Positions 10,142-18,764 of a stretch of DNA of 64,000 bases are shown here, one piece after another. The number at the start of each line of letters is the position of its first letter. The stretch's first letter is position 1. The notes under the pieces are model-generated. The model did not search any database. It was given only the letters and a program-made list of their open reading frames with translations, and had not been told where the DNA came from. Position numbers and translations under genes: made by a program. Source of the stretch: Paracoccaceae bacterium (GTDB lineage Bacteria; Pseudomonadota; Alphaproteobacteria; Rhodobacterales; Rhodobacteraceae); assembly GCA_028875855.1 (NCBI GenBank), contig JAGWVA010000004.1, positions 38,948 to 102,947 of the forward strand, given 5' to 3'.

Positions 10142-10483
10142 ATGGATCGCGTAGAGGATCCCAGTGAGCGGTTTCGGCGCAACCTTTTCAGGTTGATGCG
10201 AGAAAAAGGCATGTCGGCGGCCGCCTTGTCGCGCGCAGCGGGCCTCAATCCGCGTGCGGTGAAAGATATCGAGGAACGTCGCGCCAACAGCCCGCGCATT
10301 GCGACCGTCGTCGCCCTTGCGCGCGGTCTCGGTGTGAGCGAGGCGACGCTGCTCGGCTTGCCTTCGGCGATGGAAGTGTCGCCCGAACTGTCGGCCTTCC
10401 TGGCCCGGTTCGACCCGGAGCAGCAGGACGAGATCCTTCAGCGCCTCTCGGAGATGTTTCCAAGCGCCAAGGCCGCGTCCTGA
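10142..10483 (+). CDS. XRE-family helix-turn-helix regulator
   Basis: A 113-residue protein with an N-terminal HTH_3 domain (about residues 9-70: MSAAALSRAAGLNPRAVKDIEE then TVVALARGLGVSEATLLGL) and a short C-terminal extension (LSAFLARFDPEQQDEILQRLSEMF) that is probably a dimerisation helix. The target is unknown. ATG 10142 is favoured by an upstream GGATGGGG. An in-frame ATG at 10082 lies in an AT-rich stretch that looks like promoter rather than coding. It is flanked by the rpoD hairpin and a 317-bp gap to the next start, and so probably transcribed alone. Confidence 0.75.
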   Translation: MDRVEDPSERFRRNLFRLMREKGMSAAALSRAAGLNPRAVKDIEERRANSPRIATVVALARGLGVSEATLLGLPSAMEVSPELSAFLARFDPEQQDEILQRLSEMFPSAKAAS

Positions 10484-10715
10484 CGCGGTCCTGTCGCCGG
10501 CACGGCGGGGGCAGGGCTCGCCGTCCGTCGTGACGGCTGCGCCGTTTGGGCAGTCCGGTTCGTCAGCTTGGCACGCGCCCGCGCTTGGTGCGACGTCCGG
10601 GCCATCGTCGTCGGTGCGCTGACGGTCATGCATCCCTGCCGCTTGTTCGTCCGGCAAAGGTGGAAACCCGTTTCAACGCGGGCAGGCTGGTTTGCCTGCG
10701 TCGCGTCGCCGGCTT
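10484..10715. other. Intergenic region without a supported gene
   Basis: Together with the operator/promoter block that follows, this is a gap of more than 300 bp between the XRE gene and the next start. I see no credible ORF. It contains a short hairpin GCAGGC-TGGTTT-GCCTGC (10682-10699). A 69-codon open frame here lacks a ribosome binding site and any recognisable family sequence. Confidence 0.5.
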
Positions 10716-10761
10716 TGGAATTTTGCGGTTGACCGAATTTTATAATGGAATGTAAATTCCA
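10716..10761. promoter_or_regulatory. Promoter -10 with flanking TGGAAT operator repeats
   Basis: A perfect TATAAT (10741-10746) overlaps a perfect dyad TGGAAT-GTAA-ATTCCA (10746-10761). A third TGGAAT half-site starts exactly 30 bp upstream (10716-10721). A TTGACC at 10729 is too close to serve as the -35. The block lies 30-40 bp before a GGAGA ribosome binding site (10791) and the GTG at 10801. It probably controls the dehydrogenase operon, either by the nearby XRE protein or by an unlinked sugar repressor. Confidence 0.55.
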
Positions 10762-10800
10762 CGCGGTCCGGACGTCCCGGCCCACCGCGTGGAGACTCAC

Positions 10801-10968
10801 GTGAACCTGCCCTATGCCCTGAACGACATGACCACCCCGGGGGCCCTTGCGGGTCCTTTTCCAGGCACCACTCCGCGACCGTCCGGCTGTCCGTCGCTTG
10901 CGGCTACGCCGCACCGGCACGGGGTCTTCGCCCGGATCAGGGGGGGCGCGCATGCAGCCCGCGTCTGA
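10801..10968 (+). pseudogene. Decapitated N-terminal remnant, sugar isomerase/epimerase-like
   Basis: A 55-codon frame with a good signal (GGAGA 5 bp before GTG) that opens VNLPYALNDMTTPG. This matches the start of TIM-barrel sugar phosphate isomerase/epimerase (IolE-like) proteins that commonly accompany MocA-type dehydrogenases in Rhodobacteraceae, as I recall the family. After about 16 residues the sequence becomes Arg/Pro/His-rich and unlike any barrel, and stops at 10966, overlapping the SDR start by 17 bp. I infer an internal deletion that kept the promoter, start and operon coupling. It could instead be a genuine short leader peptide. Confidence 0.45.
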
Positions 10969-11749
10969 TCGGCTCCATTCCGGGACGGTTGCTGTGGTGA
11001 CCGGCGGCTCGCAGGGGCTGGGCCTTGCGATTGCACAGGAGCTGATCGCGCAGGGCTGCGGGCAGATCGTCATCGCCGGGCGCGCCGTCGCAAAGGGCGA
11101 GGAGGCCGCACGGGCGCTGCGCGAGACCGGCGCCGATGCCCGCTTCCTGCCCGTGGACATGGGGCAGGCCGACGAGGCCATCGCCCTGATCGACCGCGCG
11201 GCCGCCCGCTTTGGGCGCGTCACGGCGCTTGTCAACGCTGCGGCGATCACCGACCGCGGCTCGATCCTCGACACCACGCCCGAGGCCTGGGACCGGATGA
11301 TGGCGGTGAATGCCAAGGGGCCGTATTTCGCCCTGCAACGCTTCGCCCAGCTTGCCGTGGCGGCGGGCCATCCGGCGTCGGCGGTGAACATCCTGTCGAT
11401 GGTTACCCATTGCGGGCAAAGCGTCCTGTCGCCCTATTCGGCGTCCAAGGCGGCGCTGGCCAATGTGACCAAGAACGCGGCGCAGGCCTTGCGGCGCAAC
11501 CGCATCCGGGTGAACGGGATCAACTGCGGCTGGATGGACACGCCGGGCGAGGATGCGGTGCAGCGGCGCTTCCACGGGGCGGGGGACGACTGGCTGGCAA
11601 AGGCCGAGGCGGCGCAACCCTTCGGCAGCCTCGTCAAGCCGATGGACGTCGCGCGGCTGGCCGCCTACATGCTTGGGCCCGGGTCCGGCGTCATGACCGG
11701 TGCGCTTGTCGATTTCGACCAGAACGTCGCCGGCGCCTATCCGGAATAG
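10952..11749 (+). CDS. Short-chain dehydrogenase/reductase (SDR) family oxidoreductase
   Basis: A 265-residue classical SDR. The cofactor motif TGGSQGLG spans residues 17-24, a NAA-type motif (ALVNAAAITDRG) follows, and the catalytic Tyr162 and Lys166 lie in SPYSASKAA. The conserved C-terminal region carries NGINCGWMDTPGE. Family members oxidise or reduce alcohols or sugars with NAD(P). It overlaps the truncated upstream frame and precedes an inositol-type dehydrogenase, which points to polyol/inositol or sugar catabolism. ATG 10952 has AGGGGGG just upstream; the 35-residue upstream extension is not supported. Confidence 0.85.
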   Translation: MQPASDRLHSGTVAVVTGGSQGLGLAIAQELIAQGCGQIVIAGRAVAKGEEAARALRETGADARFLPVDMGQADEAIALIDRAAARFGRVTALVNAAAITDRGSILDTTPEAWDRMMAVNAKGPYFALQRFAQLAVAAGHPASAVNILSMVTHCGQSVLSPYSASKAALANVTKNAAQALRRNRIRVNGINCGWMDTPGEDAVQRRFHGAGDDWLAKAEAAQPFGSLVKPMDVARLAAYMLGPGSGVMTGALVDFDQNVAGAYPE

Positions 11750-11800
11750 GGCGCGGTATTTTTCAAGCCGGCGCGGGCCGGCATAGCAACCGAGGACGAT

Positions 11801-12805
11801 ATGACTCTCAAGTTCGGGCTTTTGGGCGCAGGCCGCATCGGCAAGGTCCATGCCAAGGCCATCACCGGCGACGCCAATGCGCGGCTGGTGGCGGTGGCGG
11901 ATGCCTTCCCAGCCGCGGCGCAGGCGATTGCCGATCAATACGGCTGCGAGATCCGCAGCATCGAGGCGATCGAGGCGGCCGGCGACATCGACGCGGTGGT
12001 GATCTGCACCCCGACCGACACGCATGCCGACCTGATCGAACGCTTCGCGCGCGCGGGCAAGGCGATCTTCTGTGAAAAGCCCATTGACCTCAGCCTCGAC
12101 CGGGTGAAGGCCTGCCTCAAGGTCGTGCGCGAGACGAAGGCGACCCTCATGGTCGGCTTCAACCGCCGCTTCGATCCCCATTTCGCCGCCGTCCGCGCCG
12201 AGATCGACGCGGGCACCATCGGCACGGTCGAGATGGTCACCATCACCTCGCGCGATCCGGGGGCGCCGCCCGTCGAATACATCGCGCGGTCGGGCGGGAT
12301 CTTCCGCGACATGACGATCCACGATTTCGACATGGCCCGCTTCCTGCTGGGCGAAGAGGTGGCGGAAGTCGCGGCCATGGCCTCGGTTCTGGTCGATCCC
12401 GCCATCGGGACGGCGGGCGACTACGACTCGGTGCAGGTCATGCTGAAGACCGCGACCGGCAAGCAGGCGATGATCTCGAACTCGCGCCGGGCGACCTATG
12501 GCTATGACCAGCGGATCGAGGTGCATGGCTCCAAGGGGGCCGTCGCGGCCGAGAACCAGCGCCCCGTGTCGATCGAGGTCGCCTCGGCCGCCGGATACAC
12601 CCGCCCGCCGCTGCACGATTTCTTCATGACCCGCTACACCGAGGCCTATGCCGCCGAGATCGCGGGTTTCATCGCGGCGGTCGCGGGCAAGACGCCCGCC
12701 CATCCCTCGGGCGAGGATGGCCTTGTGGCCCTGGCTCTGGCCGAGGCCGCGATGAAATCGGTGAAGGAAGGGCGGACGGTCAAGGTGTCGGAGGTCCTTG
12801 GCTGA
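11801..12805 (+). CDS. iolG: Gfo/Idh/MocA oxidoreductase, inositol 2-dehydrogenase-like
   Basis: A 334-residue member of the Gfo/Idh/MocA family, best matched to myo-inositol 2-dehydrogenase (inositol to scyllo-inosose, NAD+). The Rossmann motif GAGRIG occupies residues 8-13, the family EKP motif is Glu92-Lys93-Pro94, and the catalytic Asp170 and His174 are in DMTIHDFDM. Substrate assignment to inositol rests on overall similarity and the SDR neighbour; scyllo-inositol or a related sugar acid is possible. It lies 51 bp after the SDR gene in the same operon. No inositol transporter is in the window. Confidence 0.8.
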   Translation: MTLKFGLLGAGRIGKVHAKAITGDANARLVAVADAFPAAAQAIADQYGCEIRSIEAIEAAGDIDAVVICTPTDTHADLIERFARAGKAIFCEKPIDLSLDRVKACLKVVRETKATLMVGFNRRFDPHFAAVRAEIDAGTIGTVEMVTITSRDPGAPPVEYIARSGGIFRDMTIHDFDMARFLLGEEVAEVAAMASVLVDPAIGTAGDYDSVQVMLKTATGKQAMISNSRRATYGYDQRIEVHGSKGAVAAENQRPVSIEVASAAGYTRPPLHDFFMTRYTEAYAAEIAGFIAAVAGKTPAHPSGEDGLVALALAEAAMKSVKEGRTVKVSEVLG

Positions 12806-13194
12806 TCGGTGGTCCTGCCGGGCCGCCAGGCACGCGTCATGATCGACAAGCCCAAGGCGGCGGAGGCGTCCCCGTCGCCGCCGCCTTCGACGCCCGGCGA
12901 TCCCGGATGGCCCTGGATCTCTGTGCCTTCGGGTGACGGCGGGGGCCGGCACCATCCCGCACGGCGCCTGCCGGGAACCGCAGAGCGCATCGGGATGGCC
13001 CGTCGCCCGTGTCGCTCGGCCGGTCCGCGGCCACAAGCCCGCGCCGCCCTTGCCAGCCCCTTGCGCCCCGGGCGGGCTGTCCTGCCCCGCAGCCGGTCGC
13101 GTCCGGGCCCTGTCCGCACCCCTTGTCCGGCCCCGGGGGACTGCTCGCGGACGCAGAGCCCGGCCCGAAGGATCGCCCGCAAGGGCCGGGCGGG
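12806..13194. other. Intergenic region, no gene seen
   Basis: A 389-bp very GC-rich gap between the convergent dehydrogenase and Hint-protein genes. Several open frames cross it on both strands, but none has a start signal, family resemblance or codon pattern like the neighbours. I see no T-tailed terminator. It may be decayed coding sequence, consistent with the truncated gene at the start of this cluster. Confidence 0.5.
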
Positions 13195-14331
13195 TCATCC
13201 CGTTCCCGCCTGCGCCATGGGCCGGTGTCGCGCCGCCGCCGAAGCGGATGCGGCGATCTGACCCCTGGGCCGAAAACTTGCATCGACGACAGGATGCCCG
13301 TTGCGCATCAGCCGTTCCACGAACTCACGTTGCCTGCGACCCGAGGGGATGGGGTGGCAGGGCAGGGCCGTCTGGCCCGCGGCGATGCCGCGCCGTAGCA
13401 TCCCGGGCAGGGCCTGCAAGGTCATCGGGCCCAACAGGCAGCTTTCGACCAGCGCGCCGTTTGCCCAGAGAACCGAGTGTTCGGCGAGTTCCAGATGGGT
13501 GTAGTCCACGCGTGGGGCGGTCGTCTCCGTGCGCACGCCGGCAAGGCCGACAAGACGCTTGGCGGCGACGAGCACGCGCGGCTCGTGAAACATCCGCTCG
13601 ACCAACAGCGACTCGCACAGCACGCGGTGATTGCCCGACAGGTAAAGCGTCTTCTCGGGCATGCCATCGCCAAGGGCCCCCGCGTCGAACCGGATGGGCG
13701 CGCCCGCCCCCGTCGCCGGGGCGGACATGCGATAGATCGCAACCACGGGCTGGACCGCGCCATCGAGGGTCGAGACCAGATCGCCGGGCCGCAAATCCTC
13801 GACCGGGCGCGGGCCTTCGGGGGTCAGGATTTCGGTGCCGGGACCGAAACAGACGGTCGTGTTGTCGATCGAGTTGCTTGTGAACATGCGGGCAAAAAGA
13901 TCGTCGTTCACTGCGGTGGGCGTGATCGACTGGATGTTGAGATGGTCGAGCGGGTTCGCGAATTCGGTCAGAAAGGTTTCACCGCTTGGGGTCTGGAAAA
14001 TCAGCGCGCTTGTCGAGAGGGTGCTGCCATCGCCCAGCACGATATCGACGTTGTGCCAGACGCCCTGATTGACGGATTCGGTAACCGGACCGCTGCCCGT
14101 GTCGTAGGTGACATAATCCCCACCGGGCGCCACGGACCCGTCGAAATCGACGAATCCGTCGTTGTTGCCATCGGTGTAGGTCACCGATTGGACCGACATG
14201 GTCGCGCTGGTATAGGTCTGGCCCAGCAACGCGCCGGAGTTCTCGGCCCCGCCCACGCCATCGGGGTCGATATTGGCGATGCCATCCGAAAAGTTGCCAA
14301 GCCGGATGACGTTCTGCGTGACGTCCACCAT
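13195..14331 (-). CDS. Hint (hedgehog/intein) domain protein
   Basis: A 378-residue protein of a type common in Rhodobacteraceae. The N-terminal 155 residues are Asp/Thr/Gly-rich and adhesin-like. A Hint module follows: Cys161 begins CFGPGTEILTPEGPRPVEDL, then RPGDLVSTLDG, and His235 in YLSGNHRVLC is the block-B-like His. Hint domains catalyse N-S acyl shift and self-cleavage; here Cys161 could cleave off the N-terminal part. No secretion signal is visible; related proteins are often exported by type I secretion. There is no extein downstream, so this is not an ordinary intein. Monocistronic. Confidence 0.75.
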   Translation of the reverse strand: MVDVTQNVIRLGNFSDGIANIDPDGVGGAENSGALLGQTYTSATMSVQSVTYTDGNNDGFVDFDGSVAPGGDYVTYDTGSGPVTESVNQGVWHNVDIVLGDGSTLSTSALIFQTPSGETFLTEFANPLDHLNIQSITPTAVNDDLFARMFTSNSIDNTTVCFGPGTEILTPEGPRPVEDLRPGDLVSTLDGAVQPVVAIYRMSAPATGAGAPIRFDAGALGDGMPEKTLYLSGNHRVLCESLLVERMFHEPRVLVAAKRLVGLAGVRTETTAPRVDYTHLELAEHSVLWANGALVESCLLGPMTLQALPGMLRRGIAAGQTALPCHPIPSGRRQREFVERLMRNGHPVVDASFRPRGQIAASASAAARHRPMAQAGTG

Positions 14332-14432
14332 CGTATGCCCTCCGCGTATCCCGGTTCGGAATACAGGATGAGGCTTTCCGATCGCTTAAGGGCGGCGGGT
14401 TCGATCCGACCTTGACGCGTGTTCTGTCCCGC

Positions 14433-16076
14433 TCAGCCCGCAGCCATCGCGGGACGTTCCGCGGCGACGGCCAGTTCCGCCTCGAGCGCCATGCCAAGCC
14501 GCAGGATCGTTCCCTCATCGAACAGACGCCCCCAGAGCGATATGCCCTGCGGCACGCGGTGTTTCGGTCCCGGCTGCTCGACCATCTGGCGGCGGCCGAT
14601 CGTCGTGCGGGTGCGCGTTCCGCTGTGCAGGAAGCCCGCGCGCAGGTGCAGGCAGGGATGGCCTGTGAAGTTCGAGGCGACCAGCATCGGCCCGGTCGAG
14701 AAGGGGCCGATCAGCACGTCGATCTTCTCGAACATCTCGTGCAGCGCCTGCATCGCGCGAAAGCGCAGCCGGTCGAGCTGCACATGATCCACCGCCGACA
14801 GGAACCGCGCGGCGCGGAACAGGTTGGGCCATGCCCCGGCCGTCTGTGCCGTCAGCATGTCGTCGCGGTCTTCCAGCGTCAGGTCCTCGAACATCGCGGC
14901 CGCTTCGGCATAGACGGTGGCTAGCAGCGCGTTCCACGGCAGATCGGGCAGGCTCACTTCGGTCACCGACAGGCCGAGCCGGCGCACGGCGTCCAGCGCC
15001 GCGTGATCCACGGCGGTCGCCTCGCTGCCGAAGGCTTCGGGCAGGAAGCCGATGCGCAGCCCCGCGATCCCCGCGTCTGCGTCGAACGGGAACGGCGCGT
15101 CGATCGATCCGCGATCCTGCGGGTCGGGGCCGTTCAGGACCGACAGGACCATCGCGGTATCCTCGACCGCGCGGCAGATCGGCCCCACCTTGTCGAGCGA
15201 GGGGCAAAGCGCCATGCCGCCCTGGCGCGAGATGCGGCCGAAGGTCGGGCGCAGCCCCGTCGTGCCGCAGCGCTGGCTGGGCGAGGTGATGGAGCCGAGC
15301 GTCTCCGTCCCGATGGCGAAGCCGCAGAGCCCCGCCGCCGTGGCCGAGGCCGAACCTGCGGAGGAGCCGCTCGACCCTTCCTCGAGGTTCCAGGGGTTGC
15401 GGCAGGTGCCGCCATACCAGATGTCGCCATAGGCGAGCGCGCCCACCGCGGTCTTGCCCAAGAGCACCGCGCCCGCGGCCCGAAGGCGGGCGACGACGGC
15501 GGCGTCTCGGTCGGGCACGCGGTCGCGGTAGGGTTCCGCCCCCCAGCCGGTCGGAACGCCCGCCGTGTCGAACAGGTCTTTCAGCGCATAGGGAATGCCG
15601 TGCAGGGGGCCAAGCCATCTGCCCGCGGCCAGCGCCGCATCGGCGGCGGCGGCCTCTGCGCGGGCCAGATCGGCGGTCACGGTGGCAAAGCAGAAGAGCT
15701 GCGGGTTCAGCGTCTCGATCCGGTCGAGGTAGATCCCGGTCAGGGCCGCGCTGGTGATCTTGCGCGCGGCGATCCAAGCGGAGAGCTGCCAGAGCGGGGC
15801 AAAGGCGATGTCCGCGGGATCGGCGGGCAGGGGGCCGGGATCGGCCGCGCGAAAGCGCGAGGGGCCGGGCGCGGGCATCCGCGTCTGCGGCAGGCGCGGA
15901 TCGAAGCGCAGCGCAGGCGGCTCGGCATTGTCGAAGCGAAGCACGCGGCGCGTGGCGGTCACGCCCAACTGCTCCTCCAGCGTGTCGAGCATGAGCGCGC
16001 GTTCGCCATCCGTGTAGGTCACGCCGAAAATGCGCTCGGCGGCCGCGATCATCTCGGGGGTCATGGTCTCGGCCAT
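14433..16076 (-). CDS. Amidase signature family amidohydrolase
   Basis: A 547-residue amidase-signature enzyme. The Ser-cisSer-Lys triad is visible: Lys166 in YALKDLFDTAGV, Ser238/239 in the GSSGSSAGSA loop, and Ser262 in GTETLGSITSPS as nucleophile. An N-terminal extension of about 85 residues precedes the catalytic domain. The family hydrolyses amides to acid and ammonia (acylamides, GatA-like or urea-type substrates). ATG 16076 starts one base before the ggt stop codon (16078-16080, minus strand), indicating translational coupling. It is the last gene of the gntR-dpp-ggt operon, so its substrate is probably a product of the imported compound. Confidence 0.85.
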   Translation of the reverse strand: MAETMTPEMIAAAERIFGVTYTDGERALMLDTLEEQLGVTATRRVLRFDNAEPPALRFDPRLPQTRMPAPGPSRFRAADPGPLPADPADIAFAPLWQLSAWIAARKITSAALTGIYLDRIETLNPQLFCFATVTADLARAEAAAADAALAAGRWLGPLHGIPYALKDLFDTAGVPTGWGAEPYRDRVPDRDAAVVARLRAAGAVLLGKTAVGALAYGDIWYGGTCRNPWNLEEGSSGSSAGSASATAAGLCGFAIGTETLGSITSPSQRCGTTGLRPTFGRISRQGGMALCPSLDKVGPICRAVEDTAMVLSVLNGPDPQDRGSIDAPFPFDADAGIAGLRIGFLPEAFGSEATAVDHAALDAVRRLGLSVTEVSLPDLPWNALLATVYAEAAAMFEDLTLEDRDDMLTAQTAGAWPNLFRAARFLSAVDHVQLDRLRFRAMQALHEMFEKIDVLIGPFSTGPMLVASNFTGHPCLHLRAGFLHSGTRTRTTIGRRQMVEQPGPKHRVPQGISLWGRLFDEGTILRLGMALEAELAVAAERPAMAAG

Positions 16077-16077
16077 C

Positions 16078-17865
16078 TCAGCGTCCGATCGCATAGGCTT
16101 GCATCAGGCGCGGCGTCGCCGCGGCGCGCAGCAGGCCGGTGGTGTCGCGTTGCGTTGCCGTCAGCCGCCCGACCGTCCAGGGTTCGGCCACCTCGACCCG
16201 GTGGCCGCGCGCGCGCAGATCGGCGATGGCCGCCTCGCCCAGCGAGGGTTCCACCATCAGGTGACCCGGGCGCACCCCGCGCGGATAGAACGAGGCCTGG
16301 AAATGCGCGCTGTGGAACAGGGGCGCGTCGATGGCTTCCTGCAGGTTCGCTTCGGAATGCGCGAGCCGGAGCAGGAAGATCAGCTGCCACTGGTCCTGCT
16401 GATCGCCGCCGGGCGTGCCGAAGGCCATGCGCGCCCCGTCCGGCCGTCGCGCCATCGAGGGCGACAGCGTCGTGCGCGGCCGCCGCCCGGGGGCGAGCGA
16501 GGTGGGCAGGCCTTCCTCCAGCCAGAACATCTGCGCGCGGCTGTTGAGCGGCATGCCAAGGCCGGGGACGACGGGCGAGGATTGCAGCCAGCCGCCCGAA
16601 GGCGTGGCCGAGACCATGTTGCCCCAACGGTCGATCACGTCGATATGGACCGTGTCGCCGCGCTTTTCGGTCAGGTGTGCCATCGTCGGCTCGCCGGCGC
16701 CCACACCCGCATCCTCGGTCTCGCGGGCGGCCCGGGCGATGGCGGCGCGGGCCCATTCCTCGTAGCCGGGGATGACCCCGGGGCGTTGTTCGAGCGAGGC
16801 CTTGGGGCCGATGAGCGCGGTTCGCGTGGCCGCGTAGGTGCGCGACAGAAGCGTATCGACGGGAATGTCGGTGAAGGCCGGGTCGCCGTAATAGGCCTCG
16901 CGGTCGGCGAACGACAGCTTCATCGCCTCGGTCACGGTATGGACGAACTCCGCCCCCATCGGGTCCATCGCGGCAAGCCCGCTGCCCTCCAGCGTGCGCA
17001 ACGATTGCAGGAAGCTTGGCCCCTGCGACCAGAGCCCGGGCTTGAACACCTCCCAGCCGTGGTAATCGACCGACAGGGCGTCGTCGTAGCTGGCCTGCCA
17101 GCCCGCCATGTCGGCGCCCGTCAGCACGCCCCTGCGCCGTTCGCCGGCCGCATCCATCACGCAGGCCTCGCGCATCCAGGCGTCGATCGTCTCGGCGACG
17201 AAGCCCTTGTAGAAGGCGGCCCGCGCCGCCTCGATCTGCGCCTCGCGGCCCCGCGCGGCCTCGGCCTCGGCCAGAAGCCGCTCCCATGTGTCGGCAAGGT
17301 CCGCGTTCACGAACAGGCTTTCGGGCGCGGGTGCGGCGCCCCCGGGCAGCCATGTCGCGGCCGAGGTCGGCCATTCGGTGCGGAAGAAATCGGCCAGACC
17401 CGCGATGGTGGCCGAGACGCGCGGCAGCACCGGGTGGCCGTGGCGGGCATAGTGGATCGCGGGCGAGAGCACCTCGCGCAGCGTCAGGCTGCCGTGGTCG
17501 CGCAGCATGAGCATCCAGCCGTCGAAGGCGCCGGGGATCACGGTCGCCAGCAGCCCCGAGCCGGGGATCAGGCGCAGCCCTTCGGCGCGGTAATGGTCGA
17601 TGGTCGCCCCCGCCGGCGCCGTTCCCTGACCGCAGATCACCTGCGGCCGGTCCTGCCCCGCAGGCCAGATGATCGCGGGCAGATCGCCCAGCGGGCCGTT
17701 CAGATGCGGCTCCACCACATTGAGCGCGAAGCCCATGGCGACGGCGGCATCGAAGGCATTGCCGCCCTGTTCGAGGATCGCCATGCCGACGGCAGACGCG
17801 ATCCAGTGGGTCGAGGCCACGGCCCCGAAGGTGCCCAGAAGTTCCGGACGGGTTGTGAAGCGCAT
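16078..17865 (-). CDS. Gamma-glutamyltransferase family protein
   Basis: A 595-residue Ntn-hydrolase of the gamma-glutamyltranspeptidase family. The likely autoprocessing site and nucleophile is Thr405 in GDTVHIDVIDRWGNMVS. Downstream PSGGW and the PLNSRAQMF loop match the small subunit, and the N-terminal GGNAFDAAVAMGFALNVVEP matches the large subunit. No signal peptide is seen, so the protein looks cytoplasmic, unlike periplasmic Ggt. It lies 23 bp after dppC and is coupled to the amidase. The context suggests cleavage of an imported gamma-glutamyl peptide or amide. Assignment to glutathione specifically is not supported by sequence alone. Confidence 0.85.
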   Translation of the reverse strand: MRFTTRPELLGTFGAVASTHWIASAVGMAILEQGGNAFDAAVAMGFALNVVEPHLNGPLGDLPAIIWPAGQDRPQVICGQGTAPAGATIDHYRAEGLRLIPGSGLLATVIPGAFDGWMLMLRDHGSLTLREVLSPAIHYARHGHPVLPRVSATIAGLADFFRTEWPTSAATWLPGGAAPAPESLFVNADLADTWERLLAEAEAARGREAQIEAARAAFYKGFVAETIDAWMREACVMDAAGERRRGVLTGADMAGWQASYDDALSVDYHGWEVFKPGLWSQGPSFLQSLRTLEGSGLAAMDPMGAEFVHTVTEAMKLSFADREAYYGDPAFTDIPVDTLLSRTYAATRTALIGPKASLEQRPGVIPGYEEWARAAIARAARETEDAGVGAGEPTMAHLTEKRGDTVHIDVIDRWGNMVSATPSGGWLQSSPVVPGLGMPLNSRAQMFWLEEGLPTSLAPGRRPRTTLSPSMARRPDGARMAFGTPGGDQQDQWQLIFLLRLAHSEANLQEAIDAPLFHSAHFQASFYPRGVRPGHLMVEPSLGEAAIADLRARGHRVEVAEPWTVGRLTATQRDTTGLLRAAATPRLMQAYAIGR

Positions 17866-17888
17866 GAAAGTCCCTCGGTTTGTCGTTG

Positions 17889-18764
17889 TCAGCCTTCGCG
17901 CGGGTCAAGCGCATCGCGCAGCCCGTCGCCCAGCAGATTGAAGCCCAGCACCACCAGCACGATGGCGAGCCCCGGCCACAGCGCCATCCACGGCGCCTGG
18001 TCGAGGAAGTTCTTGGCCACGTTCAGCATCGACCCCCAGGACGGGGCGGGCGGCTGCTGTCCAAGGCCAAGGAAGGACAGCGATGCCTCGGCGATGATGG
18101 CCGTCGCCACCGTCAGCGTCGCCTGCACGAGGATCGGCGGGAAGATGTTGGGCAGGATGTAGCGCCAGATCAGGGCGGGCGGGGCCACGCCGATCGCATG
18201 GGCACTTTCGACATAGTCCATCGTCAGCACCTCCATCGTCTGGGCGCGGGCCAGGCGGATGAAGATCGGCGTCGCGGACAGCCCGATGGCGATCATCGCA
18301 TTGCGCAGCGACGGCCCCAGAAACGCGGTCAGCGCAATCGCCATGATGAGGAAGGGCGAGGCCAGCAGCGCCTCGGTCATGCGCGAGATCACGGCATCGG
18401 TCCAGCCGCGCCGGTAGCCCGCGGCAACGCCAAGGGGCGTGCCAAGCAGGACGGCGATGGTGACCGACACGACCCCCGCCAGCAACGACGCCTGCGCGCC
18501 CCAGACCATCCGGGACAGGATGTCCCGCCCGATCTCGTCGGTGCCCAGCCAATGGGCGGCCGAAGGCGCCTTGCGCACCGCGGCCCAGCTTGTGGCCGTC
18601 GGGTTCTGGATCGGCAGGACCGGCGCCAGCACCGCCAGCGCCACGAAGAACACGACCAGCGCCGCGCCGAACAGCGCGCTCGGGTTCGACAAGAGCTTGC
18701 CAAGCGCCCGGTTGCCGGTGCGGGGCAGGGCGATCGGCTCCGGCATCTGCTCGATGGCGGTCAT
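17889..18764 (-). CDS. Dipeptide/oligopeptide ABC transporter permease (DppC-like)
   Basis: A 291-residue inner-membrane permease with an N-terminal OppC_N segment (first helix ALFGAALVVFFVALAVL) and the BPD_transp_1 fold with five to six further helices. The EAA-type cytoplasmic loop that contacts the ATPase is visible around ESAHAIGVAPPALIWRYILP. WLGTDEIGRDILSRMVWGA is the usual DppC/GsiD landmark. ATG 18764 overlaps the dppB stop by 4 bp. Together with DppB it forms the translocation pore of the importer. Confidence 0.92.
   Translation of the reverse strand: MTAIEQMPEPIALPRTGNRALGKLLSNPSALFGAALVVFFVALAVLAPVLPIQNPTATSWAAVRKAPSAAHWLGTDEIGRDILSRMVWGAQASLLAGVVSVTIAVLLGTPLGVAAGYRRGWTDAVISRMTEALLASPFLIMAIALTAFLGPSLRNAMIAIGLSATPIFIRLARAQTMEVLTMDYVESAHAIGVAPPALIWRYILPNIFPPILVQATLTVATAIIAEASLSFLGLGQQPPAPSWGSMLNVAKNFLDQAPWMALWPGLAIVLVVLGFNLLGDGLRDALDPREG

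Noticed and set aside
10546..10755. A 69-codon frame upstream of the dehydrogenase cluster
   Set aside because: It runs through the promoter and operator, lacks a ribosome binding site and has no family resemblance.
12809..13261. 150-codon and overlapping frames in the gap before the Hint gene
   Set aside because: Arg/Pro-rich translations on both strands, no start signal, and overlap with the Hint gene end.
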